From Mycoemilia scoparia (Eukaryota; Kickxellomycota; Kickxellomycetes; Kickxellales; Kickxellaceae), in assembly GCA_027575805.1 (NCBI GenBank), contig JANBPU010000078.1, forward strand, positions 1-64,000: a stretch of DNA of 64,000 bases, read 5' to 3'. The notes under the pieces were generated by a model that worked only from the letters and a program-made list of their open reading frames with translations, did no database searches and was not told where the DNA came from. Positions 32,085 to 43,377 of this stretch are shown one piece after another; the stretch's first letter is position 1, and every line of letters begins with the position of its first letter. Made by a program: the position numbers and the translations under genes.

Positions 32085-32768
32085 GTTGTGGTGATAGCAT
32101 TTAGCCACAGAGTAAAGCTGCTAGCACATTTACACACAGAGAGAGCTGACAGTGGCAACAGTTTCGATAGGCAATGGTAAATCTCTTGCTAGAGACAAAG
32201 CCAGACAGAGAGAGCGATCTGAGCATATAAAAAAGAAAGAGACAGACAGACAGTGCATGCGCCTATCATGACTTTGAAGAAGGTGGCTTAAAGAGCCGCT
32301 TTCGCCACCACCTCTGCCTCACTGAAATAGTAGCAGCAAACAGCGCACATTGGGAAATAAATGAATATGTACGGACCCGCTGGCTGAATGGCTCTTTGAT
32401 TATTACTTACAAACCAGCCATTTGTTTTTGTAATATCAAACAATGGAGAGGTTTGTTTGTTTCTTTAGCCACTTGAGGAAATAGCACAGAGAAGATATGG
32501 GATGGGGGAGGCCGGTCCAAGAGCATTGTAGTAGCGATACATGTTTCTGGTAGCTGCAGCTGCAGCAGCAGATCCAAGCCATATAACATTACACGAGTAA
32601 CGAGAATAGTAAACAAACATGGCGTAGTGGCTCGCCCTTTTCACCATGATAGCAGGCCAATGTTGATCCAGTAAGTATATACTATAAGCTATAAATGCCT
32701 TGCATCGAATGGCATGCCAACTGTAGCTCTAATATAGACACGAAGTTGTACAGTGTGGCATCTGTGTG

Positions 32769-32863
32769 GATATGAGTTATTATTTTTGAAGGGCTATAGA
32801 GTCACTCATTTGGCTGTGTTTGCCCCTATAACCATTCGCCCTTCAAAAATTATGATCTATATG
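32769..32863. mobile_element. Family A MITE-like element
   Basis: Left 'ttatttttgaagggctatag', right 'cgcccttcaaaaattatga', with internal 'cactcatttggctgtg'. Confidence 0.75.
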
Positions 32864-32949
32864 TCTTTTTGAAAGGGGCATGCACAAACGTAATAATAAT
32901 AAAGCTCGAGGATGTAGATCTTTGTGTCAATTAAATTCGACTACATTCG

Positions 32950-33173
32950 AGTGATTATTTTTGAAGGACTAAAAGCAGACTTTAGATGACAGTGACAATA
33001 TGGATCATAATCTTTGAAGGGTGCATGTTGATAGGGGCAATTACAGCCTAATGGATGTCCAGTTTTACTAGTAAACTTTCACCCTTCAAAATTATTACCC
33101 ATATGGGCTGGCCGATATGCAGGTTGAAGCTGGCCTGCTAGTGGAAATCAACCCTTCAAAAATAATGGTCCAA
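32950..33173. mobile_element. Family A element (outer), interrupted by another A copy
   Basis: Left end 'gtgattatttttgaaggact' at 32950. The right part resumes after 33105 with 'gatatgcaggttgaagctgg' and ends 'cccttcaaaaataatggtcc'. The right half matches the A variants at 43075 and 63594. The inner copy splits it. Confidence 0.65.
32998..33105. mobile_element. Family A element nested in the preceding one
   Basis: 'tatggatcataatctttgaa' to 'ttcaaaattattacccatat', with internal 'gttttactagtaaactt' matching the copy at position 1. Confidence 0.75.
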
Positions 33174-33336
33174 ATGGCAAGTTCTAAATCAGAAGGAAAC
33201 AGGCAAATGTATTCATACATTCCCTGCAAATCGGCCCAGAAGCTATGAATTTTAGCTGGAGTCTGACAGATTATTGACTATTATCCAATATAGATGTTCT
33301 TCTGGTATACCTTTGAGGAGAAGGAGACTCTGCCAA
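33174..33336 (+). mobile_element. Family B MITE-like element
   Basis: 'atggcaagttctaaatcag' to 'aaggagactctgccaa'. Same orientation as the copy at 5567. It begins immediately after the outer family A element. Confidence 0.75.
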
Positions 33337-33800
33337 GTGTATGGCTTATGGACCAAATTTGCTGGAGACATGAGGGTACAGGATTGTTCCCTTTTGATGG
33401 AAAACATGCCAAGCGTTTATAATAAATACCTACACTCACATACACAATTGGAAAGGATTCTTTTACAAGTGTCTCTCACTTTTTTGCTTAATAAATTGGA
33501 GTAGATTCTGAAATGTGTTGCACAGTGGCTACTTCAATAGATTGTTTAGTCAGTCAGTCACACTGACTTTGGTGTTGATTGTGTATCTCGCCATTTATGG
33601 CAAAATGACCCCGCACAACCACACACAGACAGACAATGACAATAGCATCATCAGAGCTATTCATTCATTGCAAACCAACGATTTTATACTTTGGCTATCA
33701 GTTTTATAAAAATATTAGTTTGTTTGATATTAGGCATGAAAGCGTTTATGTTTGAATAGATAAAAACTTCAAAAATTATTGCTACTGAAACAAAAAGATT
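33337..33800. other. Intergenic, no gene seen
   Basis: Two short ORFs (33274-33504, 33515-33709) overlap the repeat border and lack motifs. Confidence 0.35.
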
Positions 33801-33874
33801 CGCTCCTGGGTGGGCTCGAACCACCAACCTCTCGATTAACAGTCGAACGCGCTAGCCAATTGCGCCACAAGAGC
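33801..33874 (-). tRNA. tRNA-Asn (GTT)
   Basis: 74-nt minus-strand cloverleaf. The acceptor stem GCTCTTG pairs with CAGGAGC, with discriminator G. The anticodon loop CTGTTAA gives anticodon GTT. The T arm is GGTGG-TTCGAGC-CCACC. Intronless. The motif TTCTGGAA lies a few bases upstream (33878-33885 on the plus strand). Confidence 0.95.
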
Positions 33875-34088
33875 AAATTCTGGAAAAAACTAAATTGACC
33901 AATACTAGTTAGAAGAATATTTTCTATAAAAATACCATGTATTAGCATTGAGAATTTTGACTACGTTAACTACTGTTACTATCAAATTGATCTCATAGAG
34001 TTTTTATTTAGTTATAAATCAATAACAAAGCAAACATGGATTTTTTGTGTTGATCACATACTGACAACAAATAGCTAGTAAAATGGAT

Positions 34089-35655
34089 CTATTTTCCTGT
34101 AATATTGGATGAAGCATTGACTACTGTTAATCTACAGTCGGCATCATAAAGGCCCAAAGGTTCATACTGATCTTCTTCCGAATCTATTCTCTTCTCACCA
34201 TCATTGTTGCTGTTGATGATGCTATCAAAATCCCAAACCTTTATTTTACCATCTGAAGATGCAGTAACAAGAATTCGCTTAGATTTGAGTTCAGATGATG
34301 GGTCAGATATTTCAATTGTACTGACATCTTTTATTCTGTTCTCATGAGCTACCCATGATTTCACCAGTGTTCCTGATTTATCAGCTTTGTAAACAGTGAT
34401 CAATTTGCTTTGGCTTCCTACGACTAGAAGATCTTCAGGGGAGGAGGAGGAGGAATCTTTTATGTACTTGATTGAAGTGATTGAATGAGTATGTTTGATA
34501 ACTGAATATACAGCAGCGTCCTAAATATAATAAGTGAGATCAGGGCTATTGTGAGTGATTATGTAAGATTGAGAGAGAGAAAAAAAGAAGGAGGGGGGGG
34601 GGTTAAATAAGTGATATATGGTGGATATTTACCGCTGTTTTGTATAGATAGATTTCGTTTCCAGTTACAATAGCATAGGCATCACCTTCTGGGCTCCATT
34701 GAACTATTTCTCCCTCTCTGTATAGCTTTGTCTTGCTGGCTTTTCTACCATTCATGAGGTTCCATACTATTGCTAGTCTGTCCTTGGATACCGAGAGTGC
34801 CATTTTGCCACTAGGATGAACATCAAATGAATTTACGGTTGATCTATGAATGCATTGTAGATAAACAATGGTTGAGATATTTGTTTCTAATATTATAATG
34901 AATATGTATTGGTATAATGTGAAAATGAAATGAATAGTTGCTTACTTGTGTCCTTTGAGGGTCTTTAGTACTTCCCAGTCTTTTGAACGAAGAATACTGA
35001 TAGTTCCATCTTCACTGGTAGTAAGTAAATGTGGCTGACCATGGAACTTTACACAGGTAATTGTGCCAGAGTGATGGTGGAGAGATCCCATCTCACGAAG
35101 CTTTTTGATATCATATATTCTAAATAGTTGAGACAATTTAAAGTGATTGTCAATTCGAAATCAACACAACAATAGTTGTAACTATTGAGAAGATGTATTG
35201 AAATTTGAAGCTTACTTGATAGTCTCATCTGTACTTCCAGTTGCCAAGTATCTGCCTCCAATGCTAATGGTTTTGATGCATCCGGTATGTGCAGGCAAAA
35301 TGAAAATAGGCATCAAGTCGATCTAATAAACCAAGCACAGGGATTCCATTTCATTAAAATCAATGAAGCCAAGAATTGCTTGCAGAATGGATACATAATT
35401 GGGTTTACTTACCTTGTCATGTTTGGCATTCCATTTGCCAGTAATACCATACAATAATCTTTCATAAGTACCAGCCGTGATAAGGATTTCTTTACAAGGG
35501 GTTGCTAAACTTTTTCCTGAAGACGACTTTGAAAGTTCATCGCCAATATTTATCATGTTGCTAGTAGAGGTCCCTTCTTTGGAGCTCTTGATCTTTTTAT
35601 TGTTAAAGTTGGTATTGGGCTTTTGTTGTTGACTGGTCTTTAGTCTTTTTGACAT
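34089..35655 (-). CDS. MAK11: WD40 ribosome-biogenesis protein, Mak11/PAK1IP1 family, 5 exons
   Basis: Nucleolar WD-repeat protein needed for 60S subunit assembly (Mak11 in yeast, PAK1IP1 in animals). Exons are 35655-35413, 35322-35216, 35119-34946, 34843-34633 and 34520-34089 (388 residues), every junction in phase. After a Lys-rich N-terminus, repeats appear in order: EILITAGTYERLLYGITGKW, GGRYLATGSTDETIKIYDI, TITCVKFHG and LLTTSEDGTISILR, GHKSTVNSFDVHPSGKMALS with DRLAIVWNL, IVQWSPEGDAYAIV, and ILVTASSDGKIKVWDFD. The family pattern of 'LATGSTDETIKIYD' followed by 'TITC' strongly supports Mak11. No C-terminal extension beyond the propeller. Confidence 0.88.
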
Positions 35656-35935
35656 TTCGTTGTAGGTTTCAAAATTTAAGAATGAAAAGTGGGCTGAATT
35701 AGAAAAAATAGTAAATTGTTAAGCTTGTCAAGGTATTATGCAACAAAAAGAGGTATATAGGTATATATATTTAAGTATACAATAAGGGGGACGTGTTCAA
35801 GGATACTAGGAATTCAACAAACCATATACTTTTAGGCTCCAACTTTTTTTCTAGCATCAAAGTTTGATTGTAAAAAACGTAATTATGGGTTTTGACATTT
35901 TAATGTAGTTTCCAATATTTCATAAAAAATACTAT

Positions 35936-36058
35936 AAATGGATCATAATTTTTGAAGGGTATCTTTTGGTGGCCAACAATTATAGGGGCAACGACAGCTA
36001 AATGATTTATCACAATTTGTTAGAAAATGACCACCCTTCAAAAATAACTACCCATATA
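35936..36058. mobile_element. Family A MITE-like element
   Basis: 'ggatcataatttttgaaggg' to 'cccttcaaaaataactaccc', with internal 'cttttggtggccaacaatt'. Lies 244 bp from the second tRNA-Met. Confidence 0.8.
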
Positions 36059-36301
36059 TTTGACAGATTCTCTATAGAAAGAGAACAATCTTGTACCAAC
36101 ATATCTCCTGCGATTTTGGATCATAAGCAGATATAAATTTTAGGCCGACATTATAGAAATTATTCTGATATATTTTTAGAGAATATTATGCCGTTTGTAG
36201 CATTTGGTGGGCTGTTTCAAAATAAGAGTTATGGGGTTAAAAATATGACAAATTACTTGGTTTTTGTGTATTAACTGCAAGTTCAGATGTAGAAAAATAA
36301 A

Positions 36302-36374
36302 TGCTCCGTGTGAGGATCGAACTCACGACCTTAAGATTATGAGACTTACGCGCTGCCAGCTGCGCCAACGAAGC
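36302..36374 (-). tRNA. tRNA-Met (CAT), elongator type, copy 2
   Basis: Identical to copy 1 (153-225) except for one T-loop base (TTCGATC versus TTCGAGC). Flanks also resemble copy 1: 'tttttgtgtattaac' downstream of the gene and TTCTGGAA upstream (36377-36384). This suggests duplication of a larger segment. Confidence 0.95.
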
Positions 36375-37003
36375 ATTTCTGGAAAAAAAAATAAATGAGT
36401 TGTAAATATTATACCGGTCTATAAAAATTTGCTTTAATCTTATTTTGGCTTTCTACTTTCTTCATTACTAGACTAGAATAAAACTTGAGCGTCAAATGAA
36501 ATTTAAGTTATTGTGATACAGAACTTGACTCTTTTTAATAGGCAATTCTATTCGTTTTTTTCTAGGTATGTAGACGTGGCCAGACTCCGCTTAGGATGAT
36601 TATCTAGTAAAGCCAGGAATAGGTCTTTGGATTTTGGCACTATCAATAGCCATTTCATAATCAACTCCCATCGAGCCATTTTTGTCTAATTACTTGTGCA
36701 TTTTCACCATGTATATTTTGCAACTAACAAGTAAACTAATACAGTTGTTTTTATAAACCCTATATTCTAGTCATTCTTGTTATAGTAATAATAGAAATGA
36801 AATGAAATAAAAGCTTGTGGATTGAAGTAGAGTGTTTATATAAAGTGCATTATACAATAATAGTATAGTAATAGTGATAAAAGTATATATTTTTTATATT
36901 GCCATTATTAATAATATTAAAAAGTAATAGTATGTTATATAATAAGAGAGAGAGATGTATAGAGATAGAAATAGCAAGCAAGTGATACTGGCAGAGGATA
37001 TAT
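36375..37003. other. Intergenic, no gene seen
   Basis: Very AT-rich spacer, with nothing recognised; it contains the 3' flank of the HEAT-repeat gene. Confidence 0.4.
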
Positions 37004-40000
37004 TTATAAAAGATCTTTTAACATATCTTGAACATCACGATCTTTATCCTTCTTTAAATTATCAATCATATCAGCCAAGAGTTCACCTCTCATCGACTCA
37101 CCATTTCTTGACAAACTAGCTCTCCTTCTCTTCTTATTACCCATCAACTTGGCGACCAGTCTAGCCAATCCAATCCTGACATTAACCACGGGATCTTGAG
37201 AAAGTTGAGCCAGCGATGGTAAAAAGAACAAATCAAATTCCAAAGGATCGCTATCCGGATCTTCTCTCAGAACGAGACTTGTACACATGTCAATAAAGAA
37301 CAGCCTGCCACGAAAAGTAGGTGATTTGGCAAACTTGATTACATGCTCAAAAAATGGTACCTGGGCATTAGGATCATCCTTTACAATTGTAAACACAACT
37401 GGGAAGGCTCCAGCAACAGCTTGTCTAACCCCCGAAACCGGATCATTAGCCCATTTGGCGGCAACAGGCAGCAATTTCTGAACAACCACCATTGGTGAAT
37501 ACAGTGAACACAGCGATACCAGCTGAGTAGCCATGAGTTGTCGAGTTCGCCATTCTTTACCTTCCAATTCAAAAACCTGTAAAATAATCGGTAAACAGCG
37601 TTCCCGAGCTTTTGGACTGAATGCTTTGAGAGTTTCATCGAGATGTTGGAGTACAGCTTTCCGAATTTCCGGTGGTTCCATCAAGAAAATACAAAGCGTT
37701 TCTTCTTGATCTCCAGATATTTTTGCAATTTCGTGGACCGATGCAGCTAAAGTTTTGCGAACGTCAAAGTAGTCCATTTTGACGAGGTTGTGATAAGTTT
37801 CACGAATCCGAGCCCAGCCTTCGGGGCCAAGTACGACAGTAATTGCAGGGAAATTGAATGCAATGTGGTAAATAATTTCGCTGGGAACTGAGCTATTGCT
37901 ATTTCCGTAGCTTATTCCGCCAGCATTAGTTCTGACATCGACATCATCGTAATAGTAATCACTGGCACCTACGCCGCCATATCCAGTTTTGTTGTATGCC
38001 CGACTGACAGTGCTGATTATTAGGTCAACCAAATAATCACGGAGTTTGGGTGAAGTTGTCAAATATGTGGGTAATTTTCTGGGTGATGAGATGTTGATTC
38101 TGTTGTTGTTGCTGCTGTTGCTGTCTGAACCGATGCTGATGGTACTGTTTGGTCTGGAAAGTTTAAAGAATCCCCCATCATCTCCGCAGGTAAAACTGTT
38201 GGCGGTTAAAGGCAGCGGGGTTGTTGGTGCAGATGCTGATACATTTGTGTTGGTGGAGGTAGAGATAGTTGTTAATGCAACCAAAATTTTACCAATGCTT
38301 TCAAAGAATGCCGACCTGACTTTGGCAGAAGGTTCACCTGTACCTGTCAACTTCTCAATCAATTGTAGCCACTGCTTTTCAGTTACGACCTTGGTAGTTT
38401 CTGTGGTAGAAATGGACGGCGGGGAAATTAGAGTGGAAGAGAACGAAGAGGATGATGATGATAAGGAAAGTGGAGATATTGCCGAATGATGTTTATTTGT
38501 ATTGTGAGTTGTTGATGCAGAAGAAGAAGTACAAGAATTTGGTGGTTTTTGAGGAGGAGTTCCAGTACTCCAATGTTTATTATTTGTAACTGTCTTCTTG
38601 TATGCATTGTCGCTCAATATCTGCAACGATGTTTGGCGTCTATGTGGTTGTGGTGGATGTACTACGACAGACGATGACGATGATGAGGCATCTTTTATCG
38701 AAAATGTCTGTGATTTTGGTGATGTTAATGTCAAAGACATGATTGAAGATGGTAAAATTGATGCTGATAATGTCTTTTTGGCCTTCGGCATTGGTGGCAT
38801 TATCGAGTTGATTATATTATTTCCACCTCCTTCGCTTTTCCTATTCATAAAATTAGTAGCGGGATGGTGAACGCTTAACAAATTGCCTTCCGATGCAACT
38901 CTTTGAGTTTGTATAGTATTGACTTGGGGACTCCCTGTTGCTGCAGACATCATGGCCATAGTAGTCATTGCTGTATTTGGATGAATTCCCAAGACTGAAG
39001 CGATTCCTGCAAACGAATGTCTAGCGGCTGACTCACGAACTTGCCAAACCCGATCACTCACAAATCTAGAAAATCCTGGAAACAGCATATCATAAGCCAA
39101 ATCATACGAAACAGCCTTAGAAAGAGATCCAATGACCGCAGCAGCATCACGTCTGACCTCAAACGATGGATCTTTGGAAGCCTTGTCAACCACAGGTACA
39201 AACACGGCTAACCTCATAGGGACCCCATACTCAACAGCTGTCAGGTGTACCATATGTAGCATCAGGAGTTTTCGACGGATACGTTCGGCCCTGGCTTCTT
39301 CTTCCTGAGGACTAACAAAAGTAAATCTCTGGGATCTTGGATCGTCATTGTTGTTGGCAGCTTCATAGTCATCTGTGTCAGATAAGTCACTCGAAGAAGA
39401 CATTAGTGAATTGCCACCACCGGTGTTGTTGTTACTTTCGATACTATTAGTAGGGTTACTTGGTCGTCGGCCAAATAATGAAGCGAATCCAAATCTATAC
39501 CCACTGCCCCCACCACCACCACTACTACTACTAGATTTATTGTCATTATCTCCAGAAGTTAAAGAAGATGAAGACCCGGAATCTGAAGATATTATTGAAT
39601 TATCTTGGATAAGAGGAGGAGGAGTAAACATGGCAGTAGGTGATGGCTCGTGACTATTAGATCGTGATTTTATAAACCCACTTCGAGCTCTCTGCATTTG
39701 TTGTTCAAAATCGTTTGGCATTAGATTAAGTATGACACCATGAATAATCTTGGTATGAAAGTCATTAAACGTCAGACATTTTCCCAAATTAACTACGGCG
39801 TTCTGTACAGGAAGAGATATTGAATTCTGGGTTGATAACAAAATGTTTTGTAACCAAGTGCGGAATGTGTCAGGATTTGCAGCAGGTGATAATGATCGAC
39901 GTTTGTCCTTTTTGTCCTTTTCATCTTGTGAGTCAGATGATGATGATGATGACGACGAAGAAGAAGAAAAGGAGTAACCATCGTCACTGTTATCGTTGTT

Positions 40001-41577
40001 GTCAATTGGACTAGAAACTCTGGGAATTGAAGCCAAAACACCGCCAATAGATTGGGAATATTTGGCACCCTTTTTATCTTTTGGCATTAGATCCTTGCGG
40101 TGGTCTTCCTTACTAGTGTCTTTTGAGTCAGCGGCCATTGTCAATGGTTTATTGTTAGTAATTGTCTGCAAATTCTTATTCAAAGCATCTTCATCTTCTT
40201 CTCTTAATGATGGTTTTCGTGTCTCTGACAATATCCCCATATTAGTAGGGTTAGTCGTATTCAACTTAATTTGTAACTTTGAATCCGCCACATCGGTATT
40301 AACATTCCTTTGTTTATTGACATCAACATCAACATCACCATCACCATCACCATCGATAAGTTTGGAATATTTCTCGGCATTCATATAATAATATCTCAAA
40401 ACCGGACCAATGCTTTTTGCCATAGATTCACGAACATTCATATCAGGATCATCAGCCAACCTCATGGCAATTGGTAAGACGATATCAAAAGCTTCAGACA
40501 ACGTACAAGTATAGCTGCTGCTACTACTACTGCAACTTTTCCCATGACCTTTATTATTGAATTTTAATTTTCCTTGCTCTTCTATTTGGGGTGGTGATGG
40601 CAAAGAAGAATTGTTATTATTTAGACTGAAGAAGGGAGGAAGTGATGGGGTTTGAAGTAATTTACAAACTTCTTTAGTTGACCATACACGCTGATACACA
40701 TAAATTGATGATGCACGGCGAACAAGGATTTGGAGAGGGTTTAGGTTAGCCTCGCGTTGTTCCATATCCCGAACCTGTTGTTCTTTGGTTGGATCAGTTC
40801 TTCGTGGCTCTAAAATTTCTTCGACTGTGATTCCTGCAGCGGCTGCGGTGGCTTCTGCGGTGGGAGATGTTGGTGATGATACAGAAATGTTTTTATTGGT
40901 ATTGTTTTTTGATGGTATTTTGTCAGCTGTAGCAGCAGGCGATGCAGGACCGTTGTCATTTTTGTTGGGACTATCTGGAAGATTTTTATGGACTGTGGTG
41001 GTGTCTATTTTAATGCCAGGCGAATGCTTTGGTGGAACTGGTGGAGGAGGAAGAGATTTTGAGTCCTGATGTTCGGTGTAAACAGTAGTAGTAGGTATTG
41101 GTAAAGGAATTGGTGTTATATTACTATCATCATTGTTGTTATTAACAGAGATGGTGGTATTAGTTTTAGTGGATTGATCTTGTTGAATACCGACCTTCTT
41201 ATTTTCTTTTGGAGAATTACTGATCGGAGACGACGATGATGATGATGATGACGATAGTTCTTCTTCAGCAACAACACTGATACTGTTATTATTAGCGGTT
41301 GAAGTGGTAATGGTTGTTGTTGTTGTTGTAGTAGTAGCAGCGTCAGGAGAGCTTTTAGATTGGGGGCTTAAGCATACTACCGTCATTGGTATAGCCGACT
41401 CTTGCCTGATCTGTTGGACTTTAGCTGGGACATCATAGAAGGTGGTGGGCTCCTCTTCATCGGACGAGTCCTGCCATTCAAATCCGAAATCTAGAAAGAC
41501 AATTCAGTGGGGGATTATTGTAACAGTAGTATTTGTTGAGTCTGAATTCAAAATCGATTGAGTTACTTACCAGCCAT
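37004..41577 (-). CDS. PP4R1-like HEAT-repeat phosphatase regulatory subunit, 2 exons
   Basis: Likely regulatory subunit of protein phosphatase 4 or a PP2A-like enzyme. Exon 1 is only seven bases (41577-41571, ATGGCTG before GTAAGT). Exon 2 runs 41490-37004. The joined protein has 1497 residues and begins MADFGFEWQDSSDEEEPTTF, continuing to YDVPAKVQQIRQESAIP. HEAT repeats are clear at DPDMNVRESMAKSIGPVL, DPSFEVRRDAAAVIGSLS, SDRVWQVRESAARHSFAG, FDVRKTLAASVHEIAKI, WRTRQLMATQLVSLCSL, DPVSGVRQAVAGAFPVVF and DPVVNVRIGLARLVAKLM. Between them sit very long Ser/Thr/Asn tracts, which make the protein about half as long again as animal PP4R1. The C-terminal block fits PP4R1 better than the compact PP2A A subunit. 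Confidence 0.82.
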
Positions 41578-42182
41578 AGTTATATTATTTATGACAATAT
41601 TCTTGCTTGGTTGTCTAGTTTGGTGTATGCGTAATGTTGATAATGTTGGTTTACTGACTTGTTATATGCGCAATGTTGAACACGGAGGAGAATGTTTTAG
41701 ATCAGGACTAATCCGAATGAAAGAGAGAGAGACTACTAATACTACTACTAATGAATTTATGGACAAAGAAAGAAACTCCCCAACGACTGTTGAATTCTTG
41801 AAGGAAAAAAAGAGAGAGAAAGAAAGAGAAACAAGGGTTGTTGATTTTTAAAGGTTAAAAGCTTGGCTTAGTAATATATAAGCATTCGTACTCTTTGGAA
41901 GAGGAGAAGGACCAATTAATTACTAGTTAAATGGAGAGAGGAGTTTATTGAAGAGAGAGAAAGAGAGAGAGAGAGAAAAGGAAGAAAGTACCAAAGGAAT
42001 TGTATTGGCTACAACAACACACCACAGCAGGCTGAGAGACTGTTTATTCTTATTCACTGGCTCTGGTTTGAACTATTTAGGGGCAAAAGCTTTGATGTGA
42101 GAGTAATGTGAAGCTCTCGGCACCTGCAGCTGGTCTTAAATCAAATAACAAATGTCAACAAATGGACCCACACACATGCTTG
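41578..42182. other. Intergenic, no gene seen
   Basis: Purine-rich 5' flank of the HEAT gene with GA repeats (41944-41980). ORF 41558-41851 looks like chance. Confidence 0.35.
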
Positions 42183-42334
42183 CCAATTGGCAGGTTCTCC
42201 ACCAAAAGGGTACTAGTATATTCCCTGCAAACCAGCACACAGGCCATACATTTTAGCTTGAGTCTCGGTGGCGATTGGCTGGTGTCCAGGGGAGCTCCCT
42301 AGTACCCTTTTGGAGAGGAGACTCTGGCAATTGG
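42183..42334 (+). mobile_element. Family B MITE-like element with long terminal repeats
   Basis: 'ccaattggcaggttctcc' at the left and, reversed from the right, 'ccaattgccagagtctcc'. The inverted repeat continues inward through 'aaaagggtactag', about 34 bp in all. Internal 'catacattttagcttgagtc' ties it to the other B copies. Confidence 0.75.
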
Positions 42335-42883
42335 ATGCACAGCCATAACCACACATACACACACACTCTCTCTTTCTTTTAATACAAACCCCTTCGCTCC
42401 GACGTTGGTTGCCTATGGCGTCTCTCTCCACCTTTGAACCAGTTTTTATCCAGGATGCTTGAATCCGTTGTAGCAATTGTTGTTGTGTTTATTGTGAGGG
42501 AGTGAGAGCCAATTGCCGTCGTTGCCAGATTGTCTGTGTGAGTGGGTGAGTGTTACTGCTTAAAAGCCGCTCTAGAGAGCATGGCCTGCTTTCATACCAG
42601 TCAGCAACAGCAACCAGCCCTCAAAGCTGCAGCATTGCTGGAAACCATCATCTCATGAGTGTCTTTGTGGCTAGAAGCCGTCTCTGTGGGACTGCCTGGT
42701 GGAACATAATAACACAGAAAGTGTGTTCAAATGACCTTGTAATTGCTGTTGTTAATATATTTGCATGAAATGAGTAGTATCAGCAGCAGCAGCAGCAAAA
42801 TTTCTTGATTTTGTGTACTTTTGCCAAGAAAGCAGTCTCCAATACTCTAACGGCTTCCTTTTGCTTCTTTTGGGATTTCAAAA

Positions 42884-43013
42884 GTATATGGGCGATTATT
42901 TTTGAAAGGTTAGTCTATAATATGGGTCATAATTTTTGAAGGGTGAATATTTACAGGGGCAGCAATCACAGCTAAGTGCGTGACTAACCCTTCAAAAATT
43001 ATGATCCATATAG
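42884..43013. mobile_element. Family A element with a second A end on its left
   Basis: A lone left end ('gggcgattatttttgaaagg' near 42889) precedes a full copy 42919-43013 ('gggtcataatttttgaaggg' to 'cccttcaaaaattatgatcc'). Confidence 0.7.
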
Positions 43014-43019
43014 TCCAAG

Positions 43020-43260
43020 TTCACTTGGAATCGAATATATATAGCAGGCAAAATGGATCCTCATCAGCTATTTTATATGGGTATTTATTTTTGAAGGGCT
43101 AAACTAATATTATCAATGAAAATATATGGAGACTAGTATGCAAGTTGGAACTGACCTACTAGTAAAACTTAGCCCTTCAAAAATAATCACTCATATGCAG
43201 CTCCTGGAGACCCACTATTTTGCCTGAGGCCTTGTGAACTCTGATCGTATGTCTGCTTTA
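43020..43260 (-). mobile_element. Family C element split by a family A insertion
   Basis: 'agttcacttggaatcga', 'ggcaaaatggatcctcatca' on the left, and 'cagctcctggagaccc', 'ttttgcctgaggccttgtga' on the right, are the two halves of a reversed family C copy. A family A copy lies between them. About 25 bp of C are missing at the break. Confidence 0.65.
43075..43197. mobile_element. Family A element nested in family C
   Basis: 'gggtatttatttttgaaggg' to 'cccttcaaaaataatcactc'. The internal sequence 'actagtatgcaagttggaac' matches the copies at 33110 and 63640 (a second A subfamily). Confidence 0.75.
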
Positions 43261-43377
43261 GTTAAGCCTTGCTATTGTGGCGGGGAAAGAACAGATACAA
43301 GGCATTCGCCATGTCTTCTCTATTCTGAATTGGTCCTTTTGTTAACAACAGACAAACCTTACGTTTATTATAAACTG

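Larger units (their letters stand above)
28503..32768. other. Long intergenic region (about 4.3 kb) upstream of the PUF gene
   Basis: No gene I can support. The plus strand is purine-rich with many AG, GT, CAG and GAT short repeats. All ORFs are short and low-complexity (e.g. 29456-29929, 30858-31292 on minus). It may hold a long 5' UTR or distal control elements of the PUF gene; a TGTATATA also occurs on the minus strand near 28609-28616. Confidence 0.4.
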
